A DNA stretch of 33,220 nt from Candidatus Choladousia intestinipullorum (GTDB taxonomy: Bacteria > Bacillota > Clostridia > Lachnospirales > Lachnospiraceae). The DNA lies in NCBI GenBank assembly GCA_018711885.1, contig DVHT01000189.1:1-33220 (forward strand), in the 5' to 3' direction. The notes below the pieces were generated by a model, which made no database searches, had not been told where the DNA came from, and saw only the letters and a program-made list of their open reading frames with translations. Shown one piece after another: positions 25,074 to 33,220 of the stretch; position 1 is the stretch's first letter, and the number at the start of each line of letters is the position of its first letter. A program made the translations under genes and the position numbers.

Positions 25074-26345
25074 TTAATGTTCAATCATAATTCTCAGGAT
25101 TTCTTTATCTGTCTCTCTCATGCCTTCTTTTCCGATCAGGCCGACACAGCTGATCGTCTCAGACGTCTCCTCCTGAAGGATTCCGGTATACGGAGCATAT
25201 CCTCTGTCATTCATCGCCAGGTGGTGAGCCAGATATGCCGCATCCAGGCTGGCCGCTATTTTTGCCGCGCATGAAATTTTCGCACCGTCACAGATGATCC
25301 CCGGAATATTCGCAAGTGTATTCTCGATCGTCTTTTTAATCCTTCCCAGATCGCCGCCGACCATGTAAGTGATCGCTGCCCCGCTTGCACAGGACGCAGA
25401 CACCGCACCGCAGAAAGCGGAAAGCTTTCCAATATACAGCTTCTGGTATACCGTCAGAAGATTGGAAAAGACAAGCGCCCGGTAAAGGCTCCATTTCGGA
25501 AGCTCCATCGCCTCTGCATAAACGATAAGAGGCACCGAGCACGCGATCCCCTGATTTCCGCTTCCGGAATTAATGATGACCGGCATGTCGCAGCCGCCCA
25601 TACGGGCCTCTGACGCCGCTGCCGTAAGACTGCGCATTTTTGTGAGCATGTCATCGGAATAGGACTCGCGGATCACGCGCCCGATACCGAGGCCGTAACG
25701 CCCGGTCATTCCCTCCCGCGCCACAGCCATATTGCAGCTGATCTGCGCATCGAGCATCTCTCTGACGTCCTCCAGATCCACAGTATCCGCAAATTCCTTG
25801 ATATCTTCCAGATTCAGGGTGCTCCTGTCCGCAGCCGGCGCCTCGTCCTTCTGACTGTCCTTATCGAATACTACCTTACCGTTCTTTTCGATCTTTGTCA
25901 CGTTGATATGGTCGTATTTGATCTCCAGACTTACGGTATCGTCTCCTGCTTTCATATCGAGGATAAAATGAAGGACAATGGGCGAATCGAGAACCTCCAC
26001 ACGGCAGATGTCCTGCTCCAGGAGTTCTCTTGCACGCTCCCTTGCTTCTTCACTCACGTGCTCCAGCACTTCCATATTCCGCGACGCGTCTCCTCCGACT
26101 GCTCCAAGTACGACGCCCGCCTGTATCCCGGTCAGACCGCCCGAGTTCGGAATCACCACACAGCGCACATTCTTGATAATATTTCCGCTGCATCTGGCTA
26201 CGATTAATTCCGGCTCTTTTCCAAGGACCTCCCTGGCCCTTGCCGCTCCGTATGCAAGCGCGATTGGCTCTGTACAGCCCATCGCCGGCACCATTTCCTC
26301 TTTCATGATCGCCAGGTAATTCCTATAAATTTTCTCATTCAGCAT
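25074..26345 (-). CDS. UPF0597 / L-cysteine desulfidase family protein (serine dehydratase alpha-like)
   Basis: AIMKEEMVPAMGCTEPIALAYGAARAREVLGKEPE, VIPNSGGLTGIQAGVVLGAVGG, SGSGNQGIACSVP, GIICDGAKISCAAKIA. ATG 26345 preceded by GAGGAAAAGGG. Confidence 0.85.
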   Translation of the reverse strand: MLNEKIYRNYLAIMKEEMVPAMGCTEPIALAYGAARAREVLGKEPELIVARCSGNIIKNVRCVVIPNSGGLTGIQAGVVLGAVGGDASRNMEVLEHVSEEARERARELLEQDICRVEVLDSPIVLHFILDMKAGDDTVSLEIKYDHINVTKIEKNGKVVFDKDSQKDEAPAADRSTLNLEDIKEFADTVDLEDVREMLDAQISCNMAVAREGMTGRYGLGIGRVIRESYSDDMLTKMRSLTAAASEARMGGCDMPVIINSGSGNQGIACSVPLIVYAEAMELPKWSLYRALVFSNLLTVYQKLYIGKLSAFCGAVSASCASGAAITYMVGGDLGRIKKTIENTLANIPGIICDGAKISCAAKIAASLDAAYLAHHLAMNDRGYAPYTGILQEETSETISCVGLIGKEGMRETDKEILRIMIEH

Positions 26346-26391
26346 ATTCGTTCCCTTTTCCTCCGTATATTGATGCGGATTCTCAGTTCCA

Positions 26392-27579
26392 TTATCTGAT
26401 CTGCCCAAGCAGCGATGTGCCGATACATCCATCCGGCATTTTTACGTCAAAGTTATCCGCAATCGTCGCGCCGACCACGGCAAAACAGTCCTGTTCCGGC
26501 AGAGCGCCGCTCCCGGTCATAGACGGCGACCATGCCAAAAACGGAACTTTCTCCCGTGTATGATCCGTTCCGGTATACGTAGGGTCATTTCCGTGATCAG
26601 CCGTCAGGATCAGCAGATCGTCCCCGGTCAGCCGTTCCATCAGCTTGCCAAGCAGCACATCAAAGCGCTCCAGTTCCCCGGCATATCCCTGCACATCTCT
26701 TCTGTGCCCCCACAGTGCGTCAAAGTCTACAAGATTCGTAAAACACAGTCCCGTAAAATCTCTCGCCGCAATCTCTATCGTCTGCTCCATGCCGTGTACG
26801 GAGCTCTGCGATTTATTCGATTCTGTCAGGCCCTGCCCGTCAAAAATATCAAAAATCTTTCCGACTGAGATCACAGTAAGGCCCTGTTCCTTGAGCGCGT
26901 CAAGGACGGTCTTTCCAAAGGGCTTAAGCGCATAATCGTGGCGGTTTGCCGTGCGCTTAAACTCTCCCTTTTTCCGTCCTGTATACGGCCTTGCAATCAC
27001 TCTTCCCACTTTCCACTCGTCCCGCATGGTCAGGCTTCTGGCAATCTCACAATAACGGTAGAGATTCTCAAGTCCCATCGTCTCTTCGTTCCCGCAGATC
27101 TGCAGTACCGAGTCCGCTGAGGTATAGACGATCAGGCTCCCGTTTTTTATTTCTTCTTCTCCCAGCTCATCGAGGATCTCTGTTCCGCTGGCGCTCTTAT
27201 TTCCGATGACCTTTCTTCCGGTCCGCTCCTCCAGCTCACGGATCAGTTCTCTCGGAAATCCTGTCTCCGTGAACGTCCGAAACGGAGTTGTCACATGCAG
27301 CCCCATCATCTCCCAATGCCCCGTCATCGTGTCTTTTCCCCTGCTCCTCTCATACAGACATGCATGGTATCCGATCGGATGCTTTGCAGGATCGATCCCC
27401 CTCAGTGTACAGAGATCTGCGAGTCCAAGCCGGACCAAATTCGGAATCTGAAAATTTTCGCGTTTCTCTGCAATATGCCCGAGTGTATTGGCCCCGGCAT
27501 CTCCGTACTCGTCGGCATCCGGCATAGCGCCGATGCCGAGCGAGTCTATCACAACCGTAAAAATCCGTTTATAGCGCAT
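26392..27579 (-). CDS. deoB: Phosphopentomutase
   Basis: [77 protein letters not shown]. Confidence 0.96.
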   Translation of the reverse strand: MRYKRIFTVVIDSLGIGAMPDADEYGDAGANTLGHIAEKRENFQIPNLVRLGLADLCTLRGIDPAKHPIGYHACLYERSRGKDTMTGHWEMMGLHVTTPFRTFTETGFPRELIRELEERTGRKVIGNKSASGTEILDELGEEEIKNGSLIVYTSADSVLQICGNEETMGLENLYRYCEIARSLTMRDEWKVGRVIARPYTGRKKGEFKRTANRHDYALKPFGKTVLDALKEQGLTVISVGKIFDIFDGQGLTESNKSQSSVHGMEQTIEIAARDFTGLCFTNLVDFDALWGHRRDVQGYAGELERFDVLLGKLMERLTGDDLLILTADHGNDPTYTGTDHTREKVPFLAWSPSMTGSGALPEQDCFAVVGATIADNFDVKMPDGCIGTSLLGQIR

Positions 27580-27626
27580 ATCGCTTCTTCACTCCTTCCT
27601 TCTGTCTGTCGTATCCCGTTTTCTTC

Positions 27627-28049
27627 TTATTGAAGGTTTTGGGGAGAAAAACTGACTGGAAGCAGCTCGGCCAGCGTATACTCTTCCCAGGTCAGGTCTC
27701 CTTTCCCAAGCAGCACCAGAAAACGTTCCGGGGCGCAAAACTCCATCAGTACCTGACGGCATACGCCGCAGGGAGCCGTATAACGGTCCGGTGCGTCCTC
27801 TCCAGCCCCTCCGGCGACGGCGATCGCAGTAAAATCGCGCGCGCCTTCTGAGACCGCCTTGAATACCGCCGTCCTCTCAGCGCAGTTCGACGGTCCGTAA
27901 GCGGCATTTTCCACATTGCACCCGGTGAAGATACGGCCGTCTTTTGCAAGCAGCGCAGCCCCGACACGGAATCCGGAATACGGCGCGTACGCAAACGTCC
28001 TTGCTTCAAGTGCCATCCTGACCAGTTCCTTCTTTTTACTCTCTGTCAT
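27627..28049 (-). CDS. cdd: Cytidine deaminase
   Basis: [63 protein letters not shown]. Confidence 0.95.
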   Translation of the reverse strand: MTESKKKELVRMALEARTFAYAPYSGFRVGAALLAKDGRIFTGCNVENAAYGPSNCAERTAVFKAVSEGARDFTAIAVAGGAGEDAPDRYTAPCGVCRQVLMEFCAPERFLVLLGKGDLTWEEYTLAELLPVSFSPQNLQ

Positions 28050-28828
28050 GATCTCTCCCTGTCTTTCCGGATCAGGATCCTGAGCGCTTCTACTGCGCTG
28101 CTGATCGCTGCTTCTGTTTCATGTACGATCGTGTTTTCCAGTCCTGCCTTTTCTCTCTCCTGGTTGCCGACAACAAGGAAGATGGAACCTGCCCGCACTC
28201 TCCTGTAGCCGGCTACAATAAACAGCGCCGCCGACTCCATCTCAGAAGCCTTGCAGCCCATCCGGAGCCATGCCTCCCATTTGTCCAGAAGTTCATACCC
28301 CACCGGCTTGATCTCTGGTTCATGCTGCCCGTAGAAAGAATCCTTGCACTGGACGACGCCGGTATGGAATGTATGTCCGCCTGCTCTGACAGCCTCCACA
28401 AGCGCGTTCGTCACCTCCAGATCTGCGACTGCCGGATACTCGATCGGAGCGTATTCCCGGCTTGTTCCTTCCATCCGGATAGCTGCGGTCGCGATTACAA
28501 GATCTCCGCCTTTTACTTCTATGTCCATGCCGCCGCAGGTTCCGACACGGATAAACGTATCGGCTCCGCAATTTACAAGCTCCTCCATCGCGATGGAAGC
28601 GGAAGGCCCTCCGATCCCGGTCGAAGTCACGCTGACCTTCTCCCCGTCGAGATAACCCGTATATGTTACAAATTCGCGGCTGTCTGCAATCAGCTTCGCT
28701 CCCTCAAAATGCTCTGCGATCTTTTCACACCGTTTCGGATCGCCGGGCAGGATGACATAGCGTCCTGCATCGCCTTTTCTCAGCTGTATATGATACTGCA
28801 ACCCTGCTTCTCCTGAATAGTTCTGCAT
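28046..28828 (-). CDS. udp: Uridine phosphorylase (nucleoside phosphorylase family)
   Basis: [82 protein letters not shown] overlap with cdd; AAAGGAG before ATG 28828. Confidence 0.9.
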   Translation of the reverse strand: MQNYSGEAGLQYHIQLRKGDAGRYVILPGDPKRCEKIAEHFEGAKLIADSREFVTYTGYLDGEKVSVTSTGIGGPSASIAMEELVNCGADTFIRVGTCGGMDIEVKGGDLVIATAAIRMEGTSREYAPIEYPAVADLEVTNALVEAVRAGGHTFHTGVVQCKDSFYGQHEPEIKPVGYELLDKWEAWLRMGCKASEMESAALFIVAGYRRVRAGSIFLVVGNQEREKAGLENTIVHETEAAISSAVEALRILIRKDRERS

Positions 28829-28888
28829 CCCGTCTGCTCCTTTCTCCCTGTACGTTTCTGAATATTCGCACAATAGTTGATAGCTCCA

Positions 28889-28933
28889 TCATACCATTTT
28901 CAGCCGATGAGCACAACCGAAAATACCATTTTC
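28889..28933 (-). promoter_or_regulatory. Putative promoter of nucleoside operon (TTGTGC-N17-TATGAT) with direct repeat GAAAATGGTAT x2
   Basis: Minus strand GAAAATGGTAT at 28923-28933 and 28891-28901, 32 bp apart; TTGTGC at 28911-28916. Confidence 0.55.
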
Positions 28934-28936
28934 CTA

Positions 28937-28965
28937 TTGAACTTTCTCCCAGTCCGTGATATAGT
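28937..28965 (+). promoter_or_regulatory. Putative promoter TTGAAC-N17-TATAGT of XRE-AlaA gene
   Basis: TTGAAC 28937-28942, spacer 17, TATAGT 28960-28965. Confidence 0.7.
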
Positions 28966-29031
28966 GTTTAAAACAAAATTGAACTTTAAACTTTTGAACT
29001 TTTAAGGAGCTTATGATGGAAAATGAACTTT
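28937..29031 (+). repeat. Four copies of TTGAACTTT-like motif
   Basis: TTGAACTTT at 28937-28945, 28979-28987, 28994-29002; ATGAACTTT at 29023-29031. Confidence 0.8.
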
Positions 29032-30569
29032 TTGCGGACCGGCTGAAATACGCCATGCAGGCACAGAATATGAAACAGGTTGATCTGGTACGGGCGGCCG
29101 CCGGATGCGGCATAAAGCTCGGTAAGAGCCACATCAGCCAGTACGTGAGCGGGAAGACGGTTCCCCGCGCGGATACACTCCGTGTTCTGGCAGAGATCCT
29201 GCACGTAGACGAAAACTGGCTCAGAGGATCAGGCGCCGGACCGGAACCGGACCGGACGTCCTCGGACGCCGCAGGCGGCAGCGCGCCGGAGCAGTCTGTT
29301 TTGATCCATAAAAAAAACACCCCTGACGGGATGACATCTTTGGGAGGAAGTAATATGCGCGAATTTAAAAAATCATCAAAATTAAACAATGTATTGTACG
29401 ATGTCCGCGGACCTGTCGTAGATGAGGCCGAGCGGATGGAAGAATCAGGTACTCAGATCCTGAAATTGAACATCGGCAATCCCGCGCCTTTCGGCTTCCG
29501 CACACCTGACGAAGTAATCTATGACATGCGTCAGCAGCTGACGGAATGTGAGGGCTACTCTCCGGCCAAAGGTCTCTTTTCCGCCCGGAAAGCGATCATG
29601 CAGTACGCGCAGATCAAAAAAATACCGAATGTCACGATTGAAGATATCTACACAGGCAACGGCGTCAGCGAGCTGATCAACCTGTGTATGTCGGCTCTGT
29701 TAAACGATGGCGATGAAATCCTCATCCCGTCCCCGGATTATCCGCTCTGGACTGCCTGCGCCACACTTGCCGGCGGCAAAGCTGTCCACTATATCTGCGA
29801 CGAACAGTCCGAATGGTATCCTGATATGGAAGATATCAAAAAGAAGATCAATGACCGGACGAAAGCCATCGTCATCATCAATCCGAACAACCCGACCGGA
29901 GCCCTGTATCCGAGAGAAGTCCTGCAGCAGATCGTCGATATCGCAAGGGAGCATCAGCTCATCATCTTTTCGGATGAGATCTATGACCGTCTGGTCATGG
30001 ACGGAGAAGAGCATGTCTCCATCGCCTCTCTCGCTCCGGACCTGTTCTGTGTGACCTACAGCGGACTGTCCAAGTCCCATATGATCGCCGGATTCCGGAT
30101 CGGCTGGATGATCTTAAGCGGCAACAAACGGATCGCAAAAGATTATATTGAAGGGCTCAAAATGCTCTCCAACATGCGGCTCTGCTCCAATGTACCGGCC
30201 CAGTCCATCGTGCAGACGGCCCTCGGCGGACATCAGAGCGTCAATGATTATATCGTTCCCGGCGGCAGACTTTATGAGCAGCGGGAATGCATCTACAATG
30301 CGCTGACCGATATTCCGGGCGTAAGCGCCGTGAAGCCTAAAGCTGCATTTTACATCTTCCCGAAGCTGGATGTCAAAAAGTTCAATCTTGCAGACGATGA
30401 ACGGTTTGCGCTCGATCTGCTGCGGGATAAGAAAATCCTGCTGATACACGGCGGCGGGTTCAACTGGCACCAGCCCGACCATTTCCGTATCGTCTATCTG
30501 CCGCGGATCGAGGTTCTGAAAGAATCCGCTGAAAAGATTGCAGACTTTTTAAGCTATTATCACCAGTGA
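29016..30569 (+). CDS. XRE-family HTH domain fused in frame to AlaA-type PLP-dependent aminotransferase
   Basis: N-term FADRLKYAMQAQNMKQVDLVRAAAGCGIKLGKSHISQYVSGKTVPRADTLRVLAEILHVDENWLRG (XRE HTH); C-term LKLNIGNPAPFGFRTPDEVIYDMRQQL...IINPNNPTGALY...SGLSKSHMIAGFRIGWM. ATG 29016 has better SD spacing than 29013. Confidence 0.85.
   Translation: MENELFADRLKYAMQAQNMKQVDLVRAAAGCGIKLGKSHISQYVSGKTVPRADTLRVLAEILHVDENWLRGSGAGPEPDRTSSDAAGGSAPEQSVLIHKKNTPDGMTSLGGSNMREFKKSSKLNNVLYDVRGPVVDEAERMEESGTQILKLNIGNPAPFGFRTPDEVIYDMRQQLTECEGYSPAKGLFSARKAIMQYAQIKKIPNVTIEDIYTGNGVSELINLCMSALLNDGDEILIPSPDYPLWTACATLAGGKAVHYICDEQSEWYPDMEDIKKKINDRTKAIVIINPNNPTGALYPREVLQQIVDIAREHQLIIFSDEIYDRLVMDGEEHVSIASLAPDLFCVTYSGLSKSHMIAGFRIGWMILSGNKRIAKDYIEGLKMLSNMRLCSNVPAQSIVQTALGGHQSVNDYIVPGGRLYEQRECIYNALTDIPGVSAVKPKAAFYIFPKLDVKKFNLADDERFALDLLRDKKILLIHGGGFNWHQPDHFRIVYLPRIEVLKESAEKIADFLSYYHQ
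29355..30569 (+). CDS. alaA: Alternative/internal CDS: stand-alone AlaA-type aminotransferase (404 aa)
   Basis: Internal ATG 29355 (MREFKKSSKLNNVLYDVRGPVVDEAERME) preceded by strong SD GGGAGGA (29342-29348) with 6-nt spacing. Confidence 0.6.
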   Translation: MREFKKSSKLNNVLYDVRGPVVDEAERMEESGTQILKLNIGNPAPFGFRTPDEVIYDMRQQLTECEGYSPAKGLFSARKAIMQYAQIKKIPNVTIEDIYTGNGVSELINLCMSALLNDGDEILIPSPDYPLWTACATLAGGKAVHYICDEQSEWYPDMEDIKKKINDRTKAIVIINPNNPTGALYPREVLQQIVDIAREHQLIIFSDEIYDRLVMDGEEHVSIASLAPDLFCVTYSGLSKSHMIAGFRIGWMILSGNKRIAKDYIEGLKMLSNMRLCSNVPAQSIVQTALGGHQSVNDYIVPGGRLYEQRECIYNALTDIPGVSAVKPKAAFYIFPKLDVKKFNLADDERFALDLLRDKKILLIHGGGFNWHQPDHFRIVYLPRIEVLKESAEKIADFLSYYHQ

Positions 30570-30592
30570 GAATAACCGCAGCCTGCCGGCCG

Positions 30593-31441
30593 TCAGGTCA
30601 GGAACCTGGCCCAGCCGGCCAGCAGGCGGAGCACGACGATCCTTGCCCTTCTCTTAAAGCTGATCTGCTGAGGCTCCATTCCCTCCGGAAGGTCATACGT
30701 CTCCTCATCTGCGACCGGCAGAGCCTCTTTTTCATATTCCGCCATTTCCTGCCTGAGCTGCCCGTTTAACTCCCTGCTGTCGATCACCAGCATGATTTCC
30801 GTGTCGATATAAGCGCTGCGCATATCCCAGTCATAATTTTTGTACCCGTCATGATCCCCCAGAAAATAATCATACGTATTTCTTCCGCCAAGAATATACG
30901 CCGTATCGTCCGCGATCAGATACTTGTCATGCATGCGCCCCATCAGCCGCCACGGAAGCAGCGGGTTCACAGGACTGTAGATACGGATCTCGGCAGTTTC
31001 CATACCGGAAAGCGCCATAAAGTATTCATTCCCGGTCATATTCGTAAACGCTGCAAACCCGTCAACCAGAAGCTGTACCTGCACGCCTCTTTTCGCTGCA
31101 TCCAAAAGCGCTGCCAGCATATCCATCCCGCTCTCATCCGTGCGGAATTCAAAGGTAGACATAATGATGCGTTCTTCTGCCTGTGAGATCAGACGGATCC
31201 GTTCCTCCAGCGCCTCTCCGTTATCAGCAAGGACACGGGCCCGTTCAGGTCCTTCGCCCGCCCCGTAAAACGAGTATTGTTCTGTTTTCTTTTTCGTCTT
31301 CTCGCTCACGGACGGCTGCCGCACAAAAGGAAGCGCCGCTCCGAGCAGCAAATACAGCGCCGCTGCCAGCAGCGCAGGAAGAAAGATCCTTTTCCGCTTC
31401 TTTCTTCCTGCTTTCTGTGTATTCTCCTGAATCTCCCTCAT
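30593..31441 (-). CDS. Phospholipase D / cardiolipin synthase-like protein with a single HKD motif (possibly C-terminally truncated)
   Basis: TM FLPALLAAALYLLLGAALPF; MHDKYLIADDTAYILGGRNTYDYF HKD motif; only 282 aa. Confidence 0.75.
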   Translation of the reverse strand: MREIQENTQKAGRKKRKRIFLPALLAAALYLLLGAALPFVRQPSVSEKTKKKTEQYSFYGAGEGPERARVLADNGEALEERIRLISQAEERIIMSTFEFRTDESGMDMLAALLDAAKRGVQVQLLVDGFAAFTNMTGNEYFMALSGMETAEIRIYSPVNPLLPWRLMGRMHDKYLIADDTAYILGGRNTYDYFLGDHDGYKNYDWDMRSAYIDTEIMLVIDSRELNGQLRQEMAEYEKEALPVADEETYDLPEGMEPQQISFKRRARIVVLRLLAGWARFLT

Positions 31442-31445
31442 GCGC

Positions 31446-32009
31446 TCATGCCCCTCTGTCCGTTAGCTTTCCTGTCTCTGAGACCCGTATTCCAGCCAGA
31501 TACTTTCTTCTCTCCCGGTAATCCGGAAGCTCCGCTTCCACTACTTTCCAGAACGCGGCCGAGTGGTTCATTTCCCGCCGGTGCGCAAGCTCATGCACCA
31601 CGACGTAATCCAGCACCTCCTCCGGCATCAGCATCAGTTTCCAGTTAAAATTCAGGTTGCCCCTGCTGCTGCTGCTTCCCCATCTCGTTTTCTGATCCCG
31701 GATCGTAATACGCCCGTAGTTCACTCCCATCCGATGCGCAAAGTAAGCCGCCCGCTGCGGAATCCGTTCCCTGGCTTTTCTGATCCATCCGGCCCGCTCC
31801 TCCTGCGTACAGAAGATCGCATTTTTCTCTGCCTGCGCGATCCTGCCGCGCTGCTTTTCGATCCAGTCCCGGTGGCGTTCTACAAAAGCGCCGATCTGTC
31901 TTTTTGATACACGGTACGGCGCCCGCACGATCACCCGGCCATCCTCCTTCACTTGAAGCGCCAGTGTTTTCCGCCCGGAGCGCATTACTGTATATGCTTC
32001 TGTTTCCAT
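31446..32009 (-). CDS. YgjP-like (DUF45/SprT-type) metal-dependent hydrolase
   Basis: LDYVVVHELAHRREMNHSAAFWKVVEAELPDYRERRKYL; RWGSSSSRGNLNFNWKLMLMP. Confidence 0.9.
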   Translation of the reverse strand: METEAYTVMRSGRKTLALQVKEDGRVIVRAPYRVSKRQIGAFVERHRDWIEKQRGRIAQAEKNAIFCTQEERAGWIRKARERIPQRAAYFAHRMGVNYGRITIRDQKTRWGSSSSRGNLNFNWKLMLMPEEVLDYVVVHELAHRREMNHSAAFWKVVEAELPDYRERRKYLAGIRVSETGKLTDRGA

Positions 32010-32042
32010 AATGTCTCCTCCATGCTGATGTTCAAAAAATCA

Positions 32043-32072
32043 ATAGTTTCAGACTCATACGCCTGAAACTAT
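32043..32072 (-). terminator. Intrinsic terminator downstream of ATC-hydrolase-like gene
   Basis: Perfect 10-bp stem ATAGTTTCAG / CTGAAACTAT followed on minus strand by TGATTTTTTG. Confidence 0.8.
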
Positions 32073-32103
32073 CAAAACGAATTCCTTTTTCTCCCTGCCC
32101 TCA

Positions 32104-32793
32104 TCAGCAGCAGTTGAAATTTTCATTCTTATATGACCGGAGCTTTTCTGCCATTTCTGCTCCGTATTTCTCTTCAAAATCGTTCATCACTGCGGCACAG
32201 ACCCGTTCTCCTTCTCCGGCAAATACCGCTCCTGCAATTTCCCCAATGGCATAGTACACATGCGCGCAGTGGTAATCATAACCTTTCACATACTCTCGAT
32301 GCTTTTCCGTTCTCGTCTCCGCCGTCATACCGGCACGGTCCACCCGGAAAATACAGCATTCCGCCTCATGCATCGTCTGAACCGTATGGAATTCAATTGC
32401 TTCATGAAATCCCCTCAGCATCGCTTCATCCAGACAGCCGCAGTAGAGAGCTCCCGCCTCCATTGCATCCGCCTCCCGGAATCCTAGGAACCAGGGACAG
32501 GCAGTCACATGGTATTCATAATCCGGCGAGACGGCTGTGACCTCAGATACGCTGGCAGTTCCTGACAGGACAGCCTCTTCGGACGGAACCCATTCACCGT
32601 ATCTGCAGAATGCACCATAGTCCAGCGGCTCTCCTGCCCGGATTGCCCGCTGCGCCATACGGCTCCCCCGCTGCATGGCATAATGCTTCACACCGTGCAG
32701 GAACGCGTTCCTGCCCCGTTCCCCAAATCGTTCTTTGAGATGCTTATAATAAGACGCCACAAGAAACGTCTGTGTTTTCTCTGAAAAATTCAT
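32104..32793 (-). CDS. L-2-amino-thiazoline-4-carboxylic acid hydrolase-like family protein
   Basis: YEYHVTACPWFLGFREADAMEAGALYCGCLDEAMLRGFHEAIEFHTVQTMHEAECCIFRV, the CPW...Y-C-xxD...GF pattern of the ATC hydrolase family. Confidence 0.6.
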   Translation of the reverse strand: MNFSEKTQTFLVASYYKHLKERFGERGRNAFLHGVKHYAMQRGSRMAQRAIRAGEPLDYGAFCRYGEWVPSEEAVLSGTASVSEVTAVSPDYEYHVTACPWFLGFREADAMEAGALYCGCLDEAMLRGFHEAIEFHTVQTMHEAECCIFRVDRAGMTAETRTEKHREYVKGYDYHCAHVYYAIGEIAGAVFAGEGERVCAAVMNDFEEKYGAEMAEKLRSYKNENFNCC

Positions 32794-32808
32794 TGTCTTC
32801 CTCCGTTT

Positions 32809-33220
32809 TCACAGCAGAGACTTCAAAAAATCTATCGCTTCTTCTGCCTCGTCCTCCGTACAGCCGCAGGCAAGCGCGATTTCTCTTTTCCCTGCTCCCG
32901 GTTCCTTCCGCAGGAACTCCCTCACCTTTTTCAGCACGCTGCGCAGTTCCTCACGGCCTAATTCACGGCCTTCCTCTCGGCTTTCTTCCCGCTGCACTCT
33001 GATATCCGTTTCATAATCATATTCCGCCATCAACATATTAACCACCTCGCTGCTTTTCCTCGACAAATATTCCTGCAGGATTCCCGCATCCAGACAGGAA
33101 AGAACTGCTTCCTTTAACCCGTTTCCTTTTTCCCTCTGCCGCCTGATTTCATCCACAAACAGGCTGTATTCTTTCAGGATGCCGCATGCATCCAGAATGC
33201 TGTGTCCCGCGGAAGGATTG
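32809..33220 (-). CDS. Rpn-family recombination-promoting nuclease / PD-(D/E)XK transposase-like, C-terminal part (cut by right edge)
   Basis: Reading frame open to window edge: NPSAGHSILDACGILKEYSLFVDEIRRQREKGNGLKEAV...CLDAGILQEYLSRKSSEVVNMLMAEYDYETDIRVQREESREEGRELGREE, typical Rpn C-terminus. Confidence 0.75.
   Translation of the reverse strand, partial: NPSAGHSILDACGILKEYSLFVDEIRRQREKGNGLKEAVLSCLDAGILQEYLSRKSSEVVNMLMAEYDYETDIRVQREESREEGRELGREELRSVLKKVREFLRKEPGAGKREIALACGCTEDEAEEAIDFLKSLL

Noticed and set aside
28934-29389. 151-aa minus-strand ORF opposite the XRE domain
   Set aside because: Overlaps the XRE promoter and HTH coding region; no SD or domain.
1-33220. CRISPR array, tRNA/rRNA, retron or toxin-antitoxin pair
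   Set aside because: No regularly spaced identical repeats, no tRNA-like cloverleaf, no reverse transcriptase or recognisable TA pair found by eye; low-scoring elements could still be missed.

Overview
Chromosomal window that looks like a Clostridia/Lachnospiraceae-type genome (inferred from protein families and promoter style). It is densely packed and mostly minus-strand. I see no rRNA, tRNA, CRISPR array or intact mobile element. Left to right: 5' part of gltB (cut by the window edge and absent from the ORF track); a membrane/surface module (CPBP protease, NTF2-like lipoprotein-like protein, YARHG protein, Ig-like ESE-repeat protein, Ser/Thr kinase); an amidase_3 / class A beta-lactamase-fold fusion; an HD protein, a Gph-like HAD phosphatase and a small membrane protein behind a promoter with two tandem LexA-type boxes; an ASKHA (DUF4445) corrinoid-activator-like protein; a membrane-anchored MutS-like ATPase; a MarR plus heterodimeric ABC exporter operon; divergent GNAT and Crp/Fnr genes sharing one perfect palindrome; thioredoxin; MATE; a nucleoside salvage operon (udp-cdd-deoB-UPF0597-pfkB); an XRE-HTH/AlaA aminotransferase single-ORF fusion joined across an A8 homopolymer; a one-HKD PLD protein; a YgjP-like metallopeptidase; an ATC-hydrolase-like protein; and a partial Rpn-type nuclease. 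The observations I would follow first are the tandem SOS boxes in front of an uncharacterised small membrane protein and Gph-like gene, the A8-dependent XRE-AlaA fusion, the shared palindromic -35 region at the GNAT/Crp-Fnr divergence, and the kinase-led surface-protein cluster. All family assignments come from reading motifs by eye; no database search was run.
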